64,000 bases of DNA from Fictibacillus gelatini DSM 15865 (GCF_000430745.1 NZ_AUMP01000005.1:105800-169799); one strand, 5' to 3'. Positions 51,326 to 61,252 are shown, counted from the stretch's first letter. Translations and numbers: made by a program. Notes: generated by a model from the sequence alone, not told the origin.

Positions 51326-51382
51326 AATGGACGGCATCTTCTTAAGCCGTCGGGTAAAACTTTCAGAGGAGTTGAAGATACC

Positions 51383-52084
51383 ATGGTACTTATCGGGGTT
51401 GCAATTGTCATTATTGGCTTCATTATTCGCTTAAACCCGCTATTGGTTGTAACAGTGGCTGGGCTTGTGACAGGGCTTGTCGCTCATCAATCGTTATACG
51501 AAATCATTTCGCAGTTTGGTGAAGCATTTACGGTCAACCGCTATATGGCCGTCTTTATTGCCACGCTGCCGGTGATCGGGCTGCTTGAACGATTCGGATT
51601 GCGTGAACAGGCGGAATCAGTCGTTTCCAAAATCAAGGCGGCAACGGCCGGACGCATTCTTATGCTCTATTTTTTCATTCGTGAAGTAGCGGCTGCATTC
51701 GGCCTTACTTCCATCGGCGGCCATGCCCAGATGGTTTGCCCGCTCATCGCTCCGATGGCAGAGGGAGCCGCGGAAGCAAAGTATAAAAAAGTGCCTGAAG
51801 ATGTGAAGGAAACCATTCGCGCGCATGCCGCTGCTGCGGACAATATCGGCGTATTTTTCGGAGAGGATGTCTTTGTCGCAGTTGGCGCGATTTTGTTAAT
51901 GCAAGGATTCTTTGCGCAAAACCACATTACGTCTGATCCGTTGAAAATGGCATTATGGGCCATTCCTACCGCGATTTGCGCCCTTATTGTGCATTTCATA
52001 CGCTTGTTCCTGCTTGACCGTTCATTAGACCGGAAACTTCGCAACATTGATAACGCTGAAGTTTCGAAAAAGAAGGAGGCGTAA
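51383..52084 (+). CDS. DUF969 family subunit of a predicted 5-oxoproline transporter
   Basis: This 233-residue protein has about five or six membrane helices, starting LIGVAIVIIGFIIRLNPLLVV. The family core is GLLERFGLREQAESVV and TSIGGHAQMVCPLIAPMAEGAAE. DUF969 and DUF979 proteins regularly occur together beside pcp, and are named 5-oxoproline transporter subunits in current annotation. The next gene starts three bases after its stop. GAGGAGTTGAAG lies upstream of the ATG. Confidence 0.88.
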   Translation: MVLIGVAIVIIGFIIRLNPLLVVTVAGLVTGLVAHQSLYEIISQFGEAFTVNRYMAVFIATLPVIGLLERFGLREQAESVVSKIKAATAGRILMLYFFIREVAAAFGLTSIGGHAQMVCPLIAPMAEGAAEAKYKKVPEDVKETIRAHAAAADNIGVFFGEDVFVAVGAILLMQGFFAQNHITSDPLKMALWAIPTAICALIVHFIRLFLLDRSLDRKLRNIDNAEVSKKKEA

Positions 52085-52087
52085 CCG

Positions 52088-53041
52088 TTGTTTATTTCAA
52101 TTGAACTTGTTTATATATTTTTAGGGATCATTGCCATAGCGGGCAGCATTTACACGTTCTTTGACCGGAACAATCCGCGTCGCCTCACATCCGGGCTATT
52201 CTATTTGCTATACGGGATATCGCTTTTACTTGGAAAGGTCATTCCATCGTTTTATATGGGGCTTCTCGCCATCGTTCTAGTAGTGCTTGTCGGATTTGGA
52301 GGATTAGGCAAGGGAAGTTACGGTGAAGCGAGCCTTGAGGAAAGAAAGCAAAATCAAAAACGTCTGGGGAAATGGCTGTTTGTCCCTGCATTGTTGATTC
52401 CGATTTTAACCGTTGCGGGAACGACAGGATTAAAAGGGGTGAAAGTATACGGAACCTTTTTATTTGACCAGAAGAATTTGACATTAGTTTCGTTAGGTGC
52501 GGCAACGGTTGTGGCGCTGATCGTCGGTCTGCTGATGACAAAGAGCAAGCCGGCTGTTGCGATTAAAGAATCGAGACGTCTATTAGAGTCAATCGGTTGG
52601 GCCGCTGTCCTTCCGCAAATGCTCGCGACATTGGGAACGATATTTGCCAGCGCCGGGGTCGGCACAGTTGTTTCAAAGCTAGTAGGCCACGTTATTCCGA
52701 CTCACTCCCTTTTCTGGGTCGTGTTTGCGTATTGTATTGGAATGGCGCTATTTACGATGATCATGGGCAACGCCTTTGCGGCTTTTCCAGTCATGACAGC
52801 GGGAATTGCGATTCCTCTTTTGATCCATCAATTCGGGGTTAACGCCAACCATGTAGCCGCAATCGGGATGTTTGCCGGTTATTGTGGGACATTGATGACG
52901 CCGATGGCCGCAAATTTTAACATCGTTCCGGCGGCATTGCTTGATTTAAAGGATAAAAACCGGGTGATAAAAGTTCAAACTCCGACTGCGCTCATTATTT
53001 TAGGAGTCAATATTGTCTTAATGTATTTATTTTCACTATAA
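52088..53041 (+). CDS. DUF979 family subunit of a predicted 5-oxoproline transporter
   Basis: This 317-residue protein has about nine membrane helices. It has NPRRLTSGLFYLLYGISLLLG in the N-terminal part, and MIMGNAFAAFPVMTAGIAIP then MFAGYCGTLMTPMAANFNIVP in the C-terminal part. It starts at TTG, preceded by AGAAGGAGGCG. It pairs with the DUF969 protein to take up 5-oxoproline. The context with Pcp and PxpABC supports that substrate. Confidence 0.88.
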   Translation: MFISIELVYIFLGIIAIAGSIYTFFDRNNPRRLTSGLFYLLYGISLLLGKVIPSFYMGLLAIVLVVLVGFGGLGKGSYGEASLEERKQNQKRLGKWLFVPALLIPILTVAGTTGLKGVKVYGTFLFDQKNLTLVSLGAATVVALIVGLLMTKSKPAVAIKESRRLLESIGWAAVLPQMLATLGTIFASAGVGTVVSKLVGHVIPTHSLFWVVFAYCIGMALFTMIMGNAFAAFPVMTAGIAIPLLIHQFGVNANHVAAIGMFAGYCGTLMTPMAANFNIVPAALLDLKDKNRVIKVQTPTALIILGVNIVLMYLFSL

Positions 53042-53068
53042 AATTTCAGGCTATTGGGAGAATGCAAG

Positions 53069-53842
53069 ATGCAAAATAAAAACAAAACGGTCGTTAAATC
53101 GATGGACCTGCTCAATCTTTTCGTTCGCCACGCAACATTGAATCTCAATGAAATGGTTGAATTGTCCGGCATGCCGAAAACGTCCGTTCATCGAATGGCG
53201 GGTTCGCTAGAGAGCATGGGATTATTGCAAAAAGATGAAGATGGAAACTATTCACTTGGATTATTGTTTTTACAGTTTGGCCAATTAGTTGCCGATCGTT
53301 TGGATATCCGGCAAATCGCCTTGCCCGTCATGAAAAAATTGCGTGATGAGGTGCAGGAAGCGGTCAACTTAATCGTCAAAGACGGAACCGAGGCGATGTA
53401 CATTGAAAAGGTAGACACTCCGCACCCTGTTCGCCTTTATACGAAAATCGGAAGAAGGTCGCCTTTATATGCTGGAGCGTGCTCGAGAATCATCCTCGCT
53501 TTTTCTGAAAGAAAAGAGCGTGAAACCTATTTAAACGAGACGGAGCTAAAGCCGGTCGGTGCCGGGACGATTACGGATAAAAAAAGATTGCAGCAAGTAT
53601 TACAGGATGCTAGAGAAGAAGGGTATACGATCAGCTATTCAGAATTAGAGAATGATACCGTCGCGATTGCTGCTCCCGTATTTGACCATACGGGCCGCCT
53701 CGCTGCAGGGCTCAGCATTGCCGGCCCCGAATCCCGATTGAACGACGAACGGATTCCTGAATTGGTTCGCCAGGTAAAAAGAGCGGCGGAAGAAGTTTCT
53801 GTACGGCTCGGATGGCGGAAAACCTATTTGGATTCGGATTGA
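53069..53842 (+). CDS. IclR family regulator of the pyroglutamate locus
   Basis: The protein has 257 residues from ATG 53069, with GGGAG upstream. The N-terminal winged helix reads [21 protein letters not shown] and [18 protein letters not shown]. The ligand domain has [17 protein letters not shown] and a typical [18 protein letters not shown]. It lies between the transporter and pcp genes on the same strand. It probably controls the whole unit through the palindrome at 47838-47866. The effector could be 5-oxoproline (inference). Confidence 0.9.
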   Translation: MQNKNKTVVKSMDLLNLFVRHATLNLNEMVELSGMPKTSVHRMAGSLESMGLLQKDEDGNYSLGLLFLQFGQLVADRLDIRQIALPVMKKLRDEVQEAVNLIVKDGTEAMYIEKVDTPHPVRLYTKIGRRSPLYAGACSRIILAFSERKERETYLNETELKPVGAGTITDKKRLQQVLQDAREEGYTISYSELENDTVAIAAPVFDHTGRLAAGLSIAGPESRLNDERIPELVRQVKRAAEEVSVRLGWRKTYLDSD

Positions 53843-53856
53843 AAGGGGCATTCACG

Positions 53857-54504
53857 ATGAAGACAGTTTTAGTGACAGGATTCGATCCGTTTGGCGGAGA
53901 ACCGGTTAATCCGGCTTTAGAAGCGGTAAAACAATTAGAAGGGTCTTTCGCAGAAGAGTATAAAATCGAGGTGCGGGAAATACCGACTGTTTTCGTAAAA
54001 TCGCTTGATGTTTTGTATAAATCCATTGAAGAAACAAATCCGGATATTGTCATTTGTGTTGGACAGGCAGGTGGCCGCCCTGACCTTACAGTCGAACGTG
54101 TGGCCATCAATGTAAATGACGCCCGGATTCCAGATAATGAAGGCAATCAGCCGATCGATACGCCAGTTGTAGAAGGCGGGCCTGTCGGATATTGGTCCAC
54201 ATTGCCAATTAAAGCAATGGTCAAAGAAATGAAGAAGCAGGGCGTCCCGGCTTCTGTCTCTCAAACGGCGGGCACATTTGTCTGCAACCATCTTTTTTAT
54301 GGGTTAATGGATTATGTCGCAAAGGCAAAACATCCGATTCGCGGCGGTTTTATCCATATCCCGCTATTGCCCGAGCAGGCAGTGCACCATCCGGGGCAGC
54401 CAAGCATGGCGCTGGAGACGATCGTAAAAGGGCTAAAGGCCGCGATTCGAGCTGCTGTAACATATGAGCGTGATATTGTTGAAATCGGAGGGCAAACTCA
54501 CTGA
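53857..54504 (+). CDS. pcp: Pyrrolidone-carboxylate peptidase
   Basis: The protein has 215 residues from ATG 53857, the standard length of Pcp. The motif [16 protein letters not shown] is at the N-terminus. The catalytic Glu lies in the [18 protein letters not shown] area, the Cys in [12 protein letters not shown], and the His in [11 protein letters not shown]. It removes N-terminal pyroglutamate from peptides in the cytoplasm, delivering 5-oxoproline to PxpABC. GAAAGGGG precedes the start. Confidence 0.95.
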   Translation: MKTVLVTGFDPFGGEPVNPALEAVKQLEGSFAEEYKIEVREIPTVFVKSLDVLYKSIEETNPDIVICVGQAGGRPDLTVERVAINVNDARIPDNEGNQPIDTPVVEGGPVGYWSTLPIKAMVKEMKKQGVPASVSQTAGTFVCNHLFYGLMDYVAKAKHPIRGGFIHIPLLPEQAVHHPGQPSMALETIVKGLKAAIRAAVTYERDIVEIGGQTH

Positions 54505-54597
54505 AATTGTTCGAAAATAAAGTTAAAATTTAAAAGCTGACACATTTTTGGCTCTGAATCGCCTGAATGAAGCATAAGTTTTAGTCTGGGAAGCCGT

Positions 54598-54690
54598 TTA
54601 TTGTCCGAAAATCATGATTTATTTTCCAAACATTGAAATTTACTTTCCGATCATGCTGATTTATTTTCCAACCATCGTTTTTTATTTTCC
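54598..54690. repeat. Half array of the phased element family (element 5)
   Basis: Five inverted-type motifs start at 54598, 54619, 54640, 54661 and 54682, all exactly 21 bp apart. The first is TTATTGTCC; the others are TTATTTTCC or TTACTTTCC. No forward half or conserved end is present. It lies between pcp and pxpB, inside the pyroglutamate gene cluster. Confidence 0.8.
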
Positions 54691-54735
54691 AAAGCGATGA
54701 TGAAAGCATATAGAACAAAAAAGGAGGGTCAAAAA

Positions 54736-55446
54736 ATGGAGCACTACGAATTTTCTCCGCTCGGGGATTCCGGCATGATCGTCAATATGGGAGAAGAAAT
54801 TGACCGTAAGACGCTTGAGAAAGTAACGGCCTTATCCGCCTATCTAGAAGAACACCCTTTTGACGGAATGACCGAATATGTGCCGGGTTTTACGACGGTG
54901 GCCGTTTTTTATGACCCGATCAAGATTTACAATCAGTCAATAAATGAATTTCCTTATGAAGCTGTTGTGAAAACGTTGAAACAAATTCTATCTAAACTTT
55001 CAACCAGAAAGCAAAGCGAATCACGAGTGGTTGACATTCCGGTTTGCTATGGCGGGAAGTTCGGCCCGGATTTAAAAGAAGTTGCAAACCATGCCGGGTT
55101 AACGCCAGAAGAGGTGGTCAGAATCCACTCCGGAACGGAATACATGGTCTATATGATTGGATTTGCACCCGGGTTCCCTTATTTAGGGGGGATGGATGAA
55201 CGTCTCGCTGTCCCGAGGCGTCCGTCTCCGAGAGTTTCTATTCCTGTTGGCAGTGTTGGAATTGGCGGAAAACAAACAGGCGTCTATCCGATTGAAAGTC
55301 CTGGCGGTTGGCAGCTCATTGGGAAAACACCTATAAAATTATTCCGCCCGGAAGAAGATCAGCCAAGTCTATTGCGTGCGGGTGATGTCGTCCGGTTTCA
55401 GCCGATTTCACGTGAAGAATTTGAACGCTTGGAGGTGGGCGACTAG
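54736..55446 (+). CDS. pxpB: 5-oxoprolinase subunit PxpB (KipI family)
   Basis: The protein has 236 residues from ATG 54736, with AGGAGGG upstream. The family motif FSPLGDSGMIVNMG is at the N-terminus. YVPGFTTVAVFYDP and GFAPGFPYLGGMDERLAVPRR follow, and the end has GIGGKQTGVYPIESPGGWQLIG. With PxpC and PxpA it forms the ATP-dependent 5-oxoprolinase, which makes glutamate. The stop is immediately followed by the pxpC start. KipI of B. subtilis, a sporulation kinase inhibitor, belongs to this family. Confidence 0.94.
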   Translation: MEHYEFSPLGDSGMIVNMGEEIDRKTLEKVTALSAYLEEHPFDGMTEYVPGFTTVAVFYDPIKIYNQSINEFPYEAVVKTLKQILSKLSTRKQSESRVVDIPVCYGGKFGPDLKEVANHAGLTPEEVVRIHSGTEYMVYMIGFAPGFPYLGGMDERLAVPRRPSPRVSIPVGSVGIGGKQTGVYPIESPGGWQLIGKTPIKLFRPEEDQPSLLRAGDVVRFQPISREEFERLEVGD

Positions 55447-56451
55447 ATGAGCATTGAAATACTCCAGCCCGGCTTATCGACAACGATTCAAGACTCAGGA
55501 AGAAACGGCTACCAAAAGCATGGCGTTGTTGTCGGCGGTGCGATGGATCCTTTTGCTTTAAGAATGGGCAATTTGCTTGTCGGCAATGAAGAAGGGGCGG
55601 CAGTAATTGAGGCAACACTTATCGGGCCGAAGCTTCTATTTCATGAAGACCACCTTATCGCCATCAGCGGCGGTGATTTATCCCCGAAAATAAGCGGCAA
55701 GCCGGTGCCATCGTGGCGTCCCGTATGGGTGAAGGCAGGAAGTGTGCTAGCGTTCGGTCATGCCCAAAAAGGGTGCCGCGCATATGTTGCGATTGCCGGT
55801 GGAATCGATGTGCCTATTGTTATGGGAAGCCGGAGCACGTATGTCCGGGCAAAGCTGGGAGGATTGGAAGGGCGAGCATTAAAGGCCGGTGACCGGATTC
55901 CAATAGGAAAAACGAATGCAGATTGTTTCAGCCTCGATAAAAAAGGAGACGCCCCTTTCTCGACAGTCAGCTGGTCGATTGGCGAAAATGCCATTCCTTC
56001 GTATGAAAACCGATCCGTCAGAACGATTGGTGGTCCGGAATTTAAAGACTTTACGGAAGAAAGCCAAACACGTTTTTATGAAGATGAGTTTCAAATTGCC
56101 CCCCAGTCCGACCGAATGGGATACAGGCTTTCCGGTCCGGATTTGCAATTAAAAAAGCCGAAAGAGCAAATTTCAGAAGCTGTATCAGCGGGAACGATCC
56201 AGGTTCCGCCCGGAGGAAGCCCCATCATTCTTTTAGCGGACAGGCAAACAACGGGTGGCTATCCGAAAATCGGCTATGTGGCGACAATTGACCTTCCGAT
56301 TCTCGCCCAGAAAAAGCCGGGTGATACGCTCCGTTTTCAAAACATAACAGTAAAGGAAGCCCAGCACGCGCTTCTCTTAAGAGAAAGAGCGATCAATCAG
56401 CTGAAATGCAGCATTAAATTAATGAAGACGGGAGGCTTTAAGCGTGTTTAA
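55447..56451 (+). CDS. pxpC: 5-oxoprolinase subunit PxpC (KipA family)
   Basis: This 334-residue protein begins [21 protein letters not shown], typical for the biotin-dependent carboxyltransferase-like KipA family. [38 protein letters not shown] and [15 protein letters not shown] follow. It is the second subunit of the PxpABC complex. It overlaps pxpA by eight bases, so the three genes form one coupled unit. Confidence 0.94.
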   Translation: MSIEILQPGLSTTIQDSGRNGYQKHGVVVGGAMDPFALRMGNLLVGNEEGAAVIEATLIGPKLLFHEDHLIAISGGDLSPKISGKPVPSWRPVWVKAGSVLAFGHAQKGCRAYVAIAGGIDVPIVMGSRSTYVRAKLGGLEGRALKAGDRIPIGKTNADCFSLDKKGDAPFSTVSWSIGENAIPSYENRSVRTIGGPEFKDFTEESQTRFYEDEFQIAPQSDRMGYRLSGPDLQLKKPKEQISEAVSAGTIQVPPGGSPIILLADRQTTGGYPKIGYVATIDLPILAQKKPGDTLRFQNITVKEAQHALLLRERAINQLKCSIKLMKTGGFKRV

Positions 56452-57208
56452 AGTGGATTTGAATTGCGATATGGGTGAAAGTTTCGGTCCTTATCAAAAA
56501 GGGAACGATCACGACCTATTAGACTTTGTAACGTCTGCGAATATTGCCTGTGGTTTTCATGCGGGAGATCCGGCCACGATGAAAAAAACCGTGAAAATGG
56601 CGCTTGAAAAAGGTGTGGCGATCGGGGCACACCCCGGGCTTCCGGATTTGACCGGTTTTGGGCGCAGAAATATGGATATTTCCCCAGATGAAGCGTATTG
56701 TCTTGTTGTCTACCAGATTGGGGCTTTACATGCTTTTGTTCAGGCAGAAGGCGGAAAGATGCGCCATGTAAAACCGCACGGGGCATTATACAATATGGCC
56801 GCGAAAAGCCCGGAACTTGCAGAAGCAATCGCCAGGGCCGTCTACAACGTCAATCCGGAGCTGGTTTTATTCGGGCTATCCGGAAGCGAGCTTGTTCGCG
56901 CTGGAGAAAAGGTCGGGCTTCGCACGGCCAATGAAGTGTTTGCTGATCGTACATATCAAATGGACGGAACGCTTACACCGAGGAGGCAAAAAGATGCGCT
57001 TATTATCGATGAAGAACAGGCTGTGAGCCAGGTAATTCGAATGATTAAAGAAGGCCGCGTCCGCTCATTGCAAGGGACTGACGTCGAAATTCAGGCGGAC
57101 ACGATTTGCATTCATGGAGACGGTGTTCATGCACTCGAATTTGCACGAAACATCCATCAAGCCCTTATGAAAGCAGGAATAAGCATCCAGGCGTGTTTTA
57201 AAAATTAA
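56444..57208 (+). CDS. pxpA: 5-oxoprolinase subunit PxpA (LamB/YcsF family)
   Basis: This 254-residue protein starts at GTG with GGGAGGC upstream. The family pattern is [13 protein letters not shown] at the N-terminus, then [11 protein letters not shown] and [15 protein letters not shown]. It also has KPHGALYN and the C-terminal [14 protein letters not shown]. The enzyme subunit opens the 5-oxoproline ring with ATP. No terminator is evident right after it, and the manganese riboswitch promoter follows. Confidence 0.95.
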   Translation: MFKVDLNCDMGESFGPYQKGNDHDLLDFVTSANIACGFHAGDPATMKKTVKMALEKGVAIGAHPGLPDLTGFGRRNMDISPDEAYCLVVYQIGALHAFVQAEGGKMRHVKPHGALYNMAAKSPELAEAIARAVYNVNPELVLFGLSGSELVRAGEKVGLRTANEVFADRTYQMDGTLTPRRQKDALIIDEEQAVSQVIRMIKEGRVRSLQGTDVEIQADTICIHGDGVHALEFARNIHQALMKAGISIQACFKN

Positions 57209-57280
57209 TTATAGACAAAATTGGCATTTAGGAGTATTCTTATGGTATAATTTCTAATTTGTAAAGACAAATTAAATATG

Positions 57281-57402
57281 CAAAGGGGAGTAGCGGCAAG
57301 AATCGTCTGGTTCTTGATACAAAGTCGTCAATTCGGAAACCATCTGGTTCCCGGCTTTGTAAGTACCGTCATCATATGACTTTACTATGCGAGACTTTTG
57401 CT
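57281..57402 (+). ncRNA. yybP-ykoY manganese riboswitch
   Basis: AAAGGGGAGTAGC at 57283-57295 and CAAAGTCGTCAATTCGG near 57319 are hallmark segments of this class. They are followed by CCGGCTTTGT and the closing TATGCGAGACTTTTGC. The order and spacing match the B. subtilis ykoY RNA. A TATAAT box at 57246-57251 can start the transcript. It directly precedes a TerC-family gene, the usual partner. The RNA is known to sense Mn2+. Confidence 0.9.
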
Positions 57403-57460
57403 TTTTTACAGAGGAGACGTATCTTTCCTGTGTAAAAAAGCAAAAGTCTTTTATTTTTTT
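57393..57460 (+). terminator. Riboswitch expression-platform terminator
   Basis: An 18-bp perfect stem (57393-57410 with 57431-57448) is followed by TTTTATTTTTTT. Its left arm overlaps the closing strand of the aptamer, so ligand binding and termination exclude each other. Confidence 0.9.
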
Positions 57461-57490
57461 CTCTACTATTTTTTTCAGGGGTGTTGCATT

Positions 57491-58177
57491 ATGGATGGGG
57501 ATTTTTTTGTTGGCCTTCTTAAAATCATTTTAATTAATATTGTATTGAGCGGCGACAATGCAGTTGTCATTGCGCTCGCATGCCGAAACCTTCCTATCAA
57601 CCAGCGGAAAAAAGCCGTATTTCTGGGAAGCTTCGGCGCCATTCTTTTACGCGTCATTCTCACATTTGTCGTTGTATGGTTGCTCAACATACCGTTCCTT
57701 CAGTTAATTGGCGGGGTATTGCTCGTCTGGATTGCGATTCACCTGCTTAAAGGGGATGAAGGGGATGAAGATTTAAAAGGCGGCTCAACGATTGCTGCTG
57801 CCGTTAAAACGATTATCATTGCCGACCTGGTTATGAGTTTAGATAATGTGGTCGCAATCGCCGGCGCGGCAGAAGGCAACCTCTGGCTTATCGGAATTGG
57901 GCTAGCCGTTAGCATTCCGTTAATTATTTGGGCGAGCCAACTGTTGATGAACTTGATGCACCGTTTTCCGATTATTGTTATTTTAGGAGCCGCTTTGCTC
58001 GGTTACACGGCCGGTGAAATGGCATTAGGCGACAAAGCGGTCGGGCACTATATTGAAACGGTATTTCCAATCGGGCATTATGTCATACCGATTGCCTTAG
58101 CGATCCTTGTTGTCGTTATCGGAAAGTTCAGCGGCAAAAAAGAAAAGAACAAAGAAAAAGAGAAGACAACGGCATAA
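57491..58177 (+). CDS. TerC family membrane protein, Mn2+ exporter type
   Basis: The protein has 228 residues from ATG 57491, with AGGGGTG upstream. Seven helices are predicted. The family motifs are NIVLSGDNAVVIALACRNLP in helix 1 and ADLVMSLDNVVAIAGAAEGN in the middle, both with conserved acidic residues in the membrane. TerC proteins under this riboswitch protect against excess manganese. The C-terminus is a Lys/Glu-rich tail. It is close to YkoY-type proteins. Confidence 0.92.
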   Translation: MDGDFFVGLLKIILINIVLSGDNAVVIALACRNLPINQRKKAVFLGSFGAILLRVILTFVVVWLLNIPFLQLIGGVLLVWIAIHLLKGDEGDEDLKGGSTIAAAVKTIIIADLVMSLDNVVAIAGAAEGNLWLIGIGLAVSIPLIIWASQLLMNLMHRFPIIVILGAALLGYTAGEMALGDKAVGHYIETVFPIGHYVIPIALAILVVVIGKFSGKKEKNKEKEKTTA

Positions 58178-58180
58178 AAT

Positions 58181-58205
58181 AAAAACCCGGTGTTTGCCGG
58201 GTTTT
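58181..58205. terminator. Bidirectional terminator between terC and tetR
   Basis: AAAACCCGG pairs with CCGGGTTTT around a short loop, with A and T runs on both sides. Confidence 0.85.
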
Positions 58206-58224
58206 ACTAATTTATTCGAATCCC

Positions 58225-58836
58225 TCACCTCTTATAAAGCCCGCCAGTGTACATCGCTGTTAGGTGATGGGCAATGTCTTTGACGGAATATCCGTGCTCA
58301 TTTCGAACGATATCCCATAAGTACATTTCATTGGCATAAAACCAACCACGGGCCGCTAAATGGCTGTCAACATCAGTACGGGCCAACCCGATTTTTTGAG
58401 AATAGGTAATGTCCTGCGCAATGCGCTCGATAAACCGTTCGCGAATGGTTTGCCACCTCAGTCTGACATCATCCGATGCTCTAATCGCTTCTTCAATGAC
58501 CTGCATCATCCGCCGTTCTTCATTTGCCATTTCTAAAAAACGCCCTACTTGATGTTCGATCAATTGATAGGCTTCCTCGCCTGTTTGAGGCTCGAAAGAC
58601 AGTTCGGCAATTCCATAAAACTTGTTCATGACATCTTCCATTAATTCAATGAAAATATCGTCTTTATTTTTAAAATGAACATATGCCGTGCCATAACCGG
58701 TATTGGCTTTTTTAATGATCTGGGAAATCGTTGTTTTTTGAAATCCTTCCGCCAGAAATATGTCGCGGCCGGCTTCTAACAAATTCTCTCTCGTTTGCAT
58801 CGAACGCAACTTGCGTGTTGAAAGCTCTTTCTCCAT
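58225..58836 (-). CDS. TetR family regulator divergent from kynU
   Basis: The protein has 203 residues from ATG 58836, with CGGAGGAATTTCA upstream. The HTH region reads ENLLEAGRDIFLAEGFQKTTISQ and NTGYGTAYVHFKNKDDIF. The C-terminal domain is rich in aromatic residues that could bind a ligand. It is transcribed divergently from kynU-kynA with palindromic operators between. It is therefore the probable repressor of the kynurenine genes, with a tryptophan metabolite as possible inducer (inference). Confidence 0.88.
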   Translation of the reverse strand: MEKELSTRKLRSMQTRENLLEAGRDIFLAEGFQKTTISQIIKKANTGYGTAYVHFKNKDDIFIELMEDVMNKFYGIAELSFEPQTGEEAYQLIEHQVGRFLEMANEERRMMQVIEEAIRASDDVRLRWQTIRERFIERIAQDITYSQKIGLARTDVDSHLAARGWFYANEMYLWDIVRNEHGYSVKDIAHHLTAMYTGGLYKR

Positions 58837-58888
58837 TGAAATTCCTCCGCCCTTATTTTTATTTATTGTAAAAAAATGATGATCCATA

Positions 58889-58936
58889 GTCAATGATATG
58901 ATGTCATTGACATGATGTCAGTTTCCGTAGTATAGT
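58889..58936 (+). promoter_or_regulatory. kynU promoter with overlapping operators
   Basis: TTGACA (58907-58912) and TATAGT (58931-58936) are spaced by 18 bases. Two palindromes cover this region: GTCAATGA-N7-TCATTGAC at 58889-58911 and TGACATGATGTCA at 58908-58920. They fit binding of the divergent TetR protein. Confidence 0.8.
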
Positions 58937-58976
58937 GAATTTAGACCTTACTGAAAATTCGAACGGAGGGACTGCA

Positions 58977-60263
58977 ATGGATGTGAAAACGTTTGATTCG
59001 TCTTATGAACATGCGCTTCAATTAGACCTACAGGACGAGTTAGCTTCATTCCGAAATGAGTTTTATGTAAAAGAAGGAACGATTTATCTTGATGGGAATT
59101 CACTCGGTTTAATGTCAAAACGGGCGGAAGCTTCTCTGCTTAAGCTACTTGATTCTTGGAAGCAGTTCGGCATTGATGGATGGACGGAAGGAGAACATCC
59201 ATGGTTCTACTTGTCGGAACAATTAGGGAGTTTAATGGCTCCACTCATCGGTGCTCTGCCTGAAGAAGTGATTGTAACCGGTTCCACGACAGTCAACCTC
59301 CATCAATTGGTGGCGACGTTTTATGAGCCAGTCGGGAAGCGGACGAAAATTTTAGCAGATGAATTGACGTTTCCAACCGATATTTATGCCTTACAGAGCC
59401 AGATTCAACTAAAAGGCCTGAACCCGGATGAGCAGTTAGTTCAGGTGAAAAGCCGCGATGGACGGACGATTGACGAGGATGACGTAATCAATGCAATGAC
59501 GGATGATATTGCCCTTATCGTCCTGCCGAGTGTCTTATACCGGAGCGGACAAATTTTAAATATGAAGCGCCTGACGGAAGAAGCCCATAAGCGCGGCATT
59601 CTTATTGGATTTGATTTATGCCATTCAATCGGCGCGATCCCGCACGACTTTAAGGAATGGGACGTTGACTTTGCGTTCTGGTGCAATTACAAATATTTAA
59701 GCGCCGGCCCGGGCAGCGTAGCCGGCCTTTATGTAAACCGGAAGCATTTTAACCGCACGCCGGGGCTTGCCGGCTGGTTCAGCTCCCGGAAAGATAAACA
59801 ATTCGACATGGAGCACGTACTGACTTCTGCCGAAGATGCGGGGGCTTACCAGATGGGCACACCGCATATTTTAAGCGTAGCGCCGCTAATCGGTTCGCTT
59901 GAAATATTTCAAGAAGCAGGAATCGAGCGCTTAAGAAAAAAATCGCTCCAAATTACACGCTACATGATCGATTTAATCTTGAGTGAACTCGATGGCATGG
60001 GCTTTACGATCGGGAATCCGCTTGACGACGAACGGCGGGGCGGGCATATTTATTTAGAACATGCCGAGGCTGCGCGAATTTGTAAAGCGTTAAAAGAAAA
60101 TGGGGTAATTCCTGATTTCCGCGCGCCAAATGGCATTCGCCTTGCGCCTGTCGCCCTTTACAATACGTATGCGGATGTATGGCATACCGTACAAATATTG
60201 AAGAAAATTATGATGGAAGAGCAATATAAAAAGTTTGAAAATAAAAGAGGGGTAGTCGCTTAA
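58977..60263 (+). CDS. kynU: Kynureninase
   Basis: The protein has 428 residues from ATG 58977, with CGGAGGGACTGC upstream. It is a PLP fold type I enzyme. [13 protein letters not shown] is near the N-terminus, and [13 protein letters not shown] is the phosphate-binding part. The catalytic lysine lies in [13 protein letters not shown], and [13 protein letters not shown] is at the C-terminus. It cleaves kynurenine to anthranilate and alanine. kynA follows 88 bases downstream. A kynB formamidase gene is not present in between or next to them. Confidence 0.94.
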   Translation: MDVKTFDSSYEHALQLDLQDELASFRNEFYVKEGTIYLDGNSLGLMSKRAEASLLKLLDSWKQFGIDGWTEGEHPWFYLSEQLGSLMAPLIGALPEEVIVTGSTTVNLHQLVATFYEPVGKRTKILADELTFPTDIYALQSQIQLKGLNPDEQLVQVKSRDGRTIDEDDVINAMTDDIALIVLPSVLYRSGQILNMKRLTEEAHKRGILIGFDLCHSIGAIPHDFKEWDVDFAFWCNYKYLSAGPGSVAGLYVNRKHFNRTPGLAGWFSSRKDKQFDMEHVLTSAEDAGAYQMGTPHILSVAPLIGSLEIFQEAGIERLRKKSLQITRYMIDLILSELDGMGFTIGNPLDDERRGGHIYLEHAEAARICKALKENGVIPDFRAPNGIRLAPVALYNTYADVWHTVQILKKIMMEEQYKKFENKRGVVA

Positions 60264-60351
60264 CGATCCTTAAAATAGGCGCCTGCCGCAAGTTACAGGT
60301 GGGAACAAGCACATTAAACAAACGTTTGATGAATAGAAAGGAAGTGCATCG

Positions 60352-61206
60352 ATGACGGAAAAAAACGTGCACCATAAGGAAAATTTAGTTGCGGAGAAAG
60401 GAATCCATACCGATTTTATTAATCGAATGACATATGGGGAGTACTTGCAGTTAGACAGCCTGCTTGACAGCCAAAAAAGACTGTCCGGGCACCATGATGA
60501 AATGTTATTCATCATCATCCATCAAGTGAGCGAATTGTGGATGAAATTAATCTTGCATGAGGTCGGGGCGGCGATCGCTTCCATTCAAAAAGATGAACTT
60601 CAGCCGGCGTTTAAAATGCTTGCGCGCGTATCGAAAATTCAGTCGCAAATTATTGAAGCATGGGATGTTCTGGCAACGATGACCCCTTCTGAATATATGG
60701 AGTTCCGCGAAAAGTTAGGCCAGGCTTCAGGATTCCAATCGTATCAATACCGGATGATTGAGTTCGCGCTTGGCTATAAGACGCGCCACGTCCTTGAAAT
60801 TTACAAAAAGGATCCGGTGTTGCATGAACGTCTAACGGAGGCGCTTCAAGCTCCTAGCCTTTATGATGTGTCCATCCAGGCATTGGCGAAAGCAGGTTTT
60901 CCAATTAACCCGGATGTCTTAAACCGGGACGTGACGGAACCTTATGAAGGAGACCCTTCAGTTGAAGCGGCATGGCTTGCTGTTTACCGCGATGTTGATA
61001 CGTACTGGGATTTGTATCAATTAGCAGAGAAGCTTGTCGATCTGGAAGACTGGCTGCAGCAATGGCGTTTCCGTCATATGAAAACGGTCGAACGAATTAT
61101 CGGATTTAAAATGGGAACCGGAGGATCATCCGGTGTGAAATATTTGAAAAAGGTCCTCGACCACCGCTTCTTCCCTGAACTATGGGATTTACGGACAAAA
61201 CTATAA
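60352..61206 (+). CDS. kynA: Tryptophan 2,3-dioxygenase
   Basis: This 284-residue heme dioxygenase has the N-terminal [12 protein letters not shown] and [40 protein letters not shown] carries the heme-ligand His and the C-terminal glycine loop. It opens the indole ring of tryptophan to N-formylkynurenine. GAAAGGAAGTG precedes the ATG. It forms an operon with kynU ahead of it and ends in a terminator. Confidence 0.95.
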   Translation: MTEKNVHHKENLVAEKGIHTDFINRMTYGEYLQLDSLLDSQKRLSGHHDEMLFIIIHQVSELWMKLILHEVGAAIASIQKDELQPAFKMLARVSKIQSQIIEAWDVLATMTPSEYMEFREKLGQASGFQSYQYRMIEFALGYKTRHVLEIYKKDPVLHERLTEALQAPSLYDVSIQALAKAGFPINPDVLNRDVTEPYEGDPSVEAAWLAVYRDVDTYWDLYQLAEKLVDLEDWLQQWRFRHMKTVERIIGFKMGTGGSSGVKYLKKVLDHRFFPELWDLRTKL

Positions 61207-61212
61207 TGAAAC

Positions 61213-61252
61213 GAAAAAGCTGACAAAAGTTAAACGCTTTTGTCAGTTTTTT
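61213..61252 (+). terminator. Intrinsic terminator of kynU-kynA
   Basis: CTGACAAAAG pairs perfectly with CTTTTGTCAG, followed by TTTTTTT. Confidence 0.9.
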
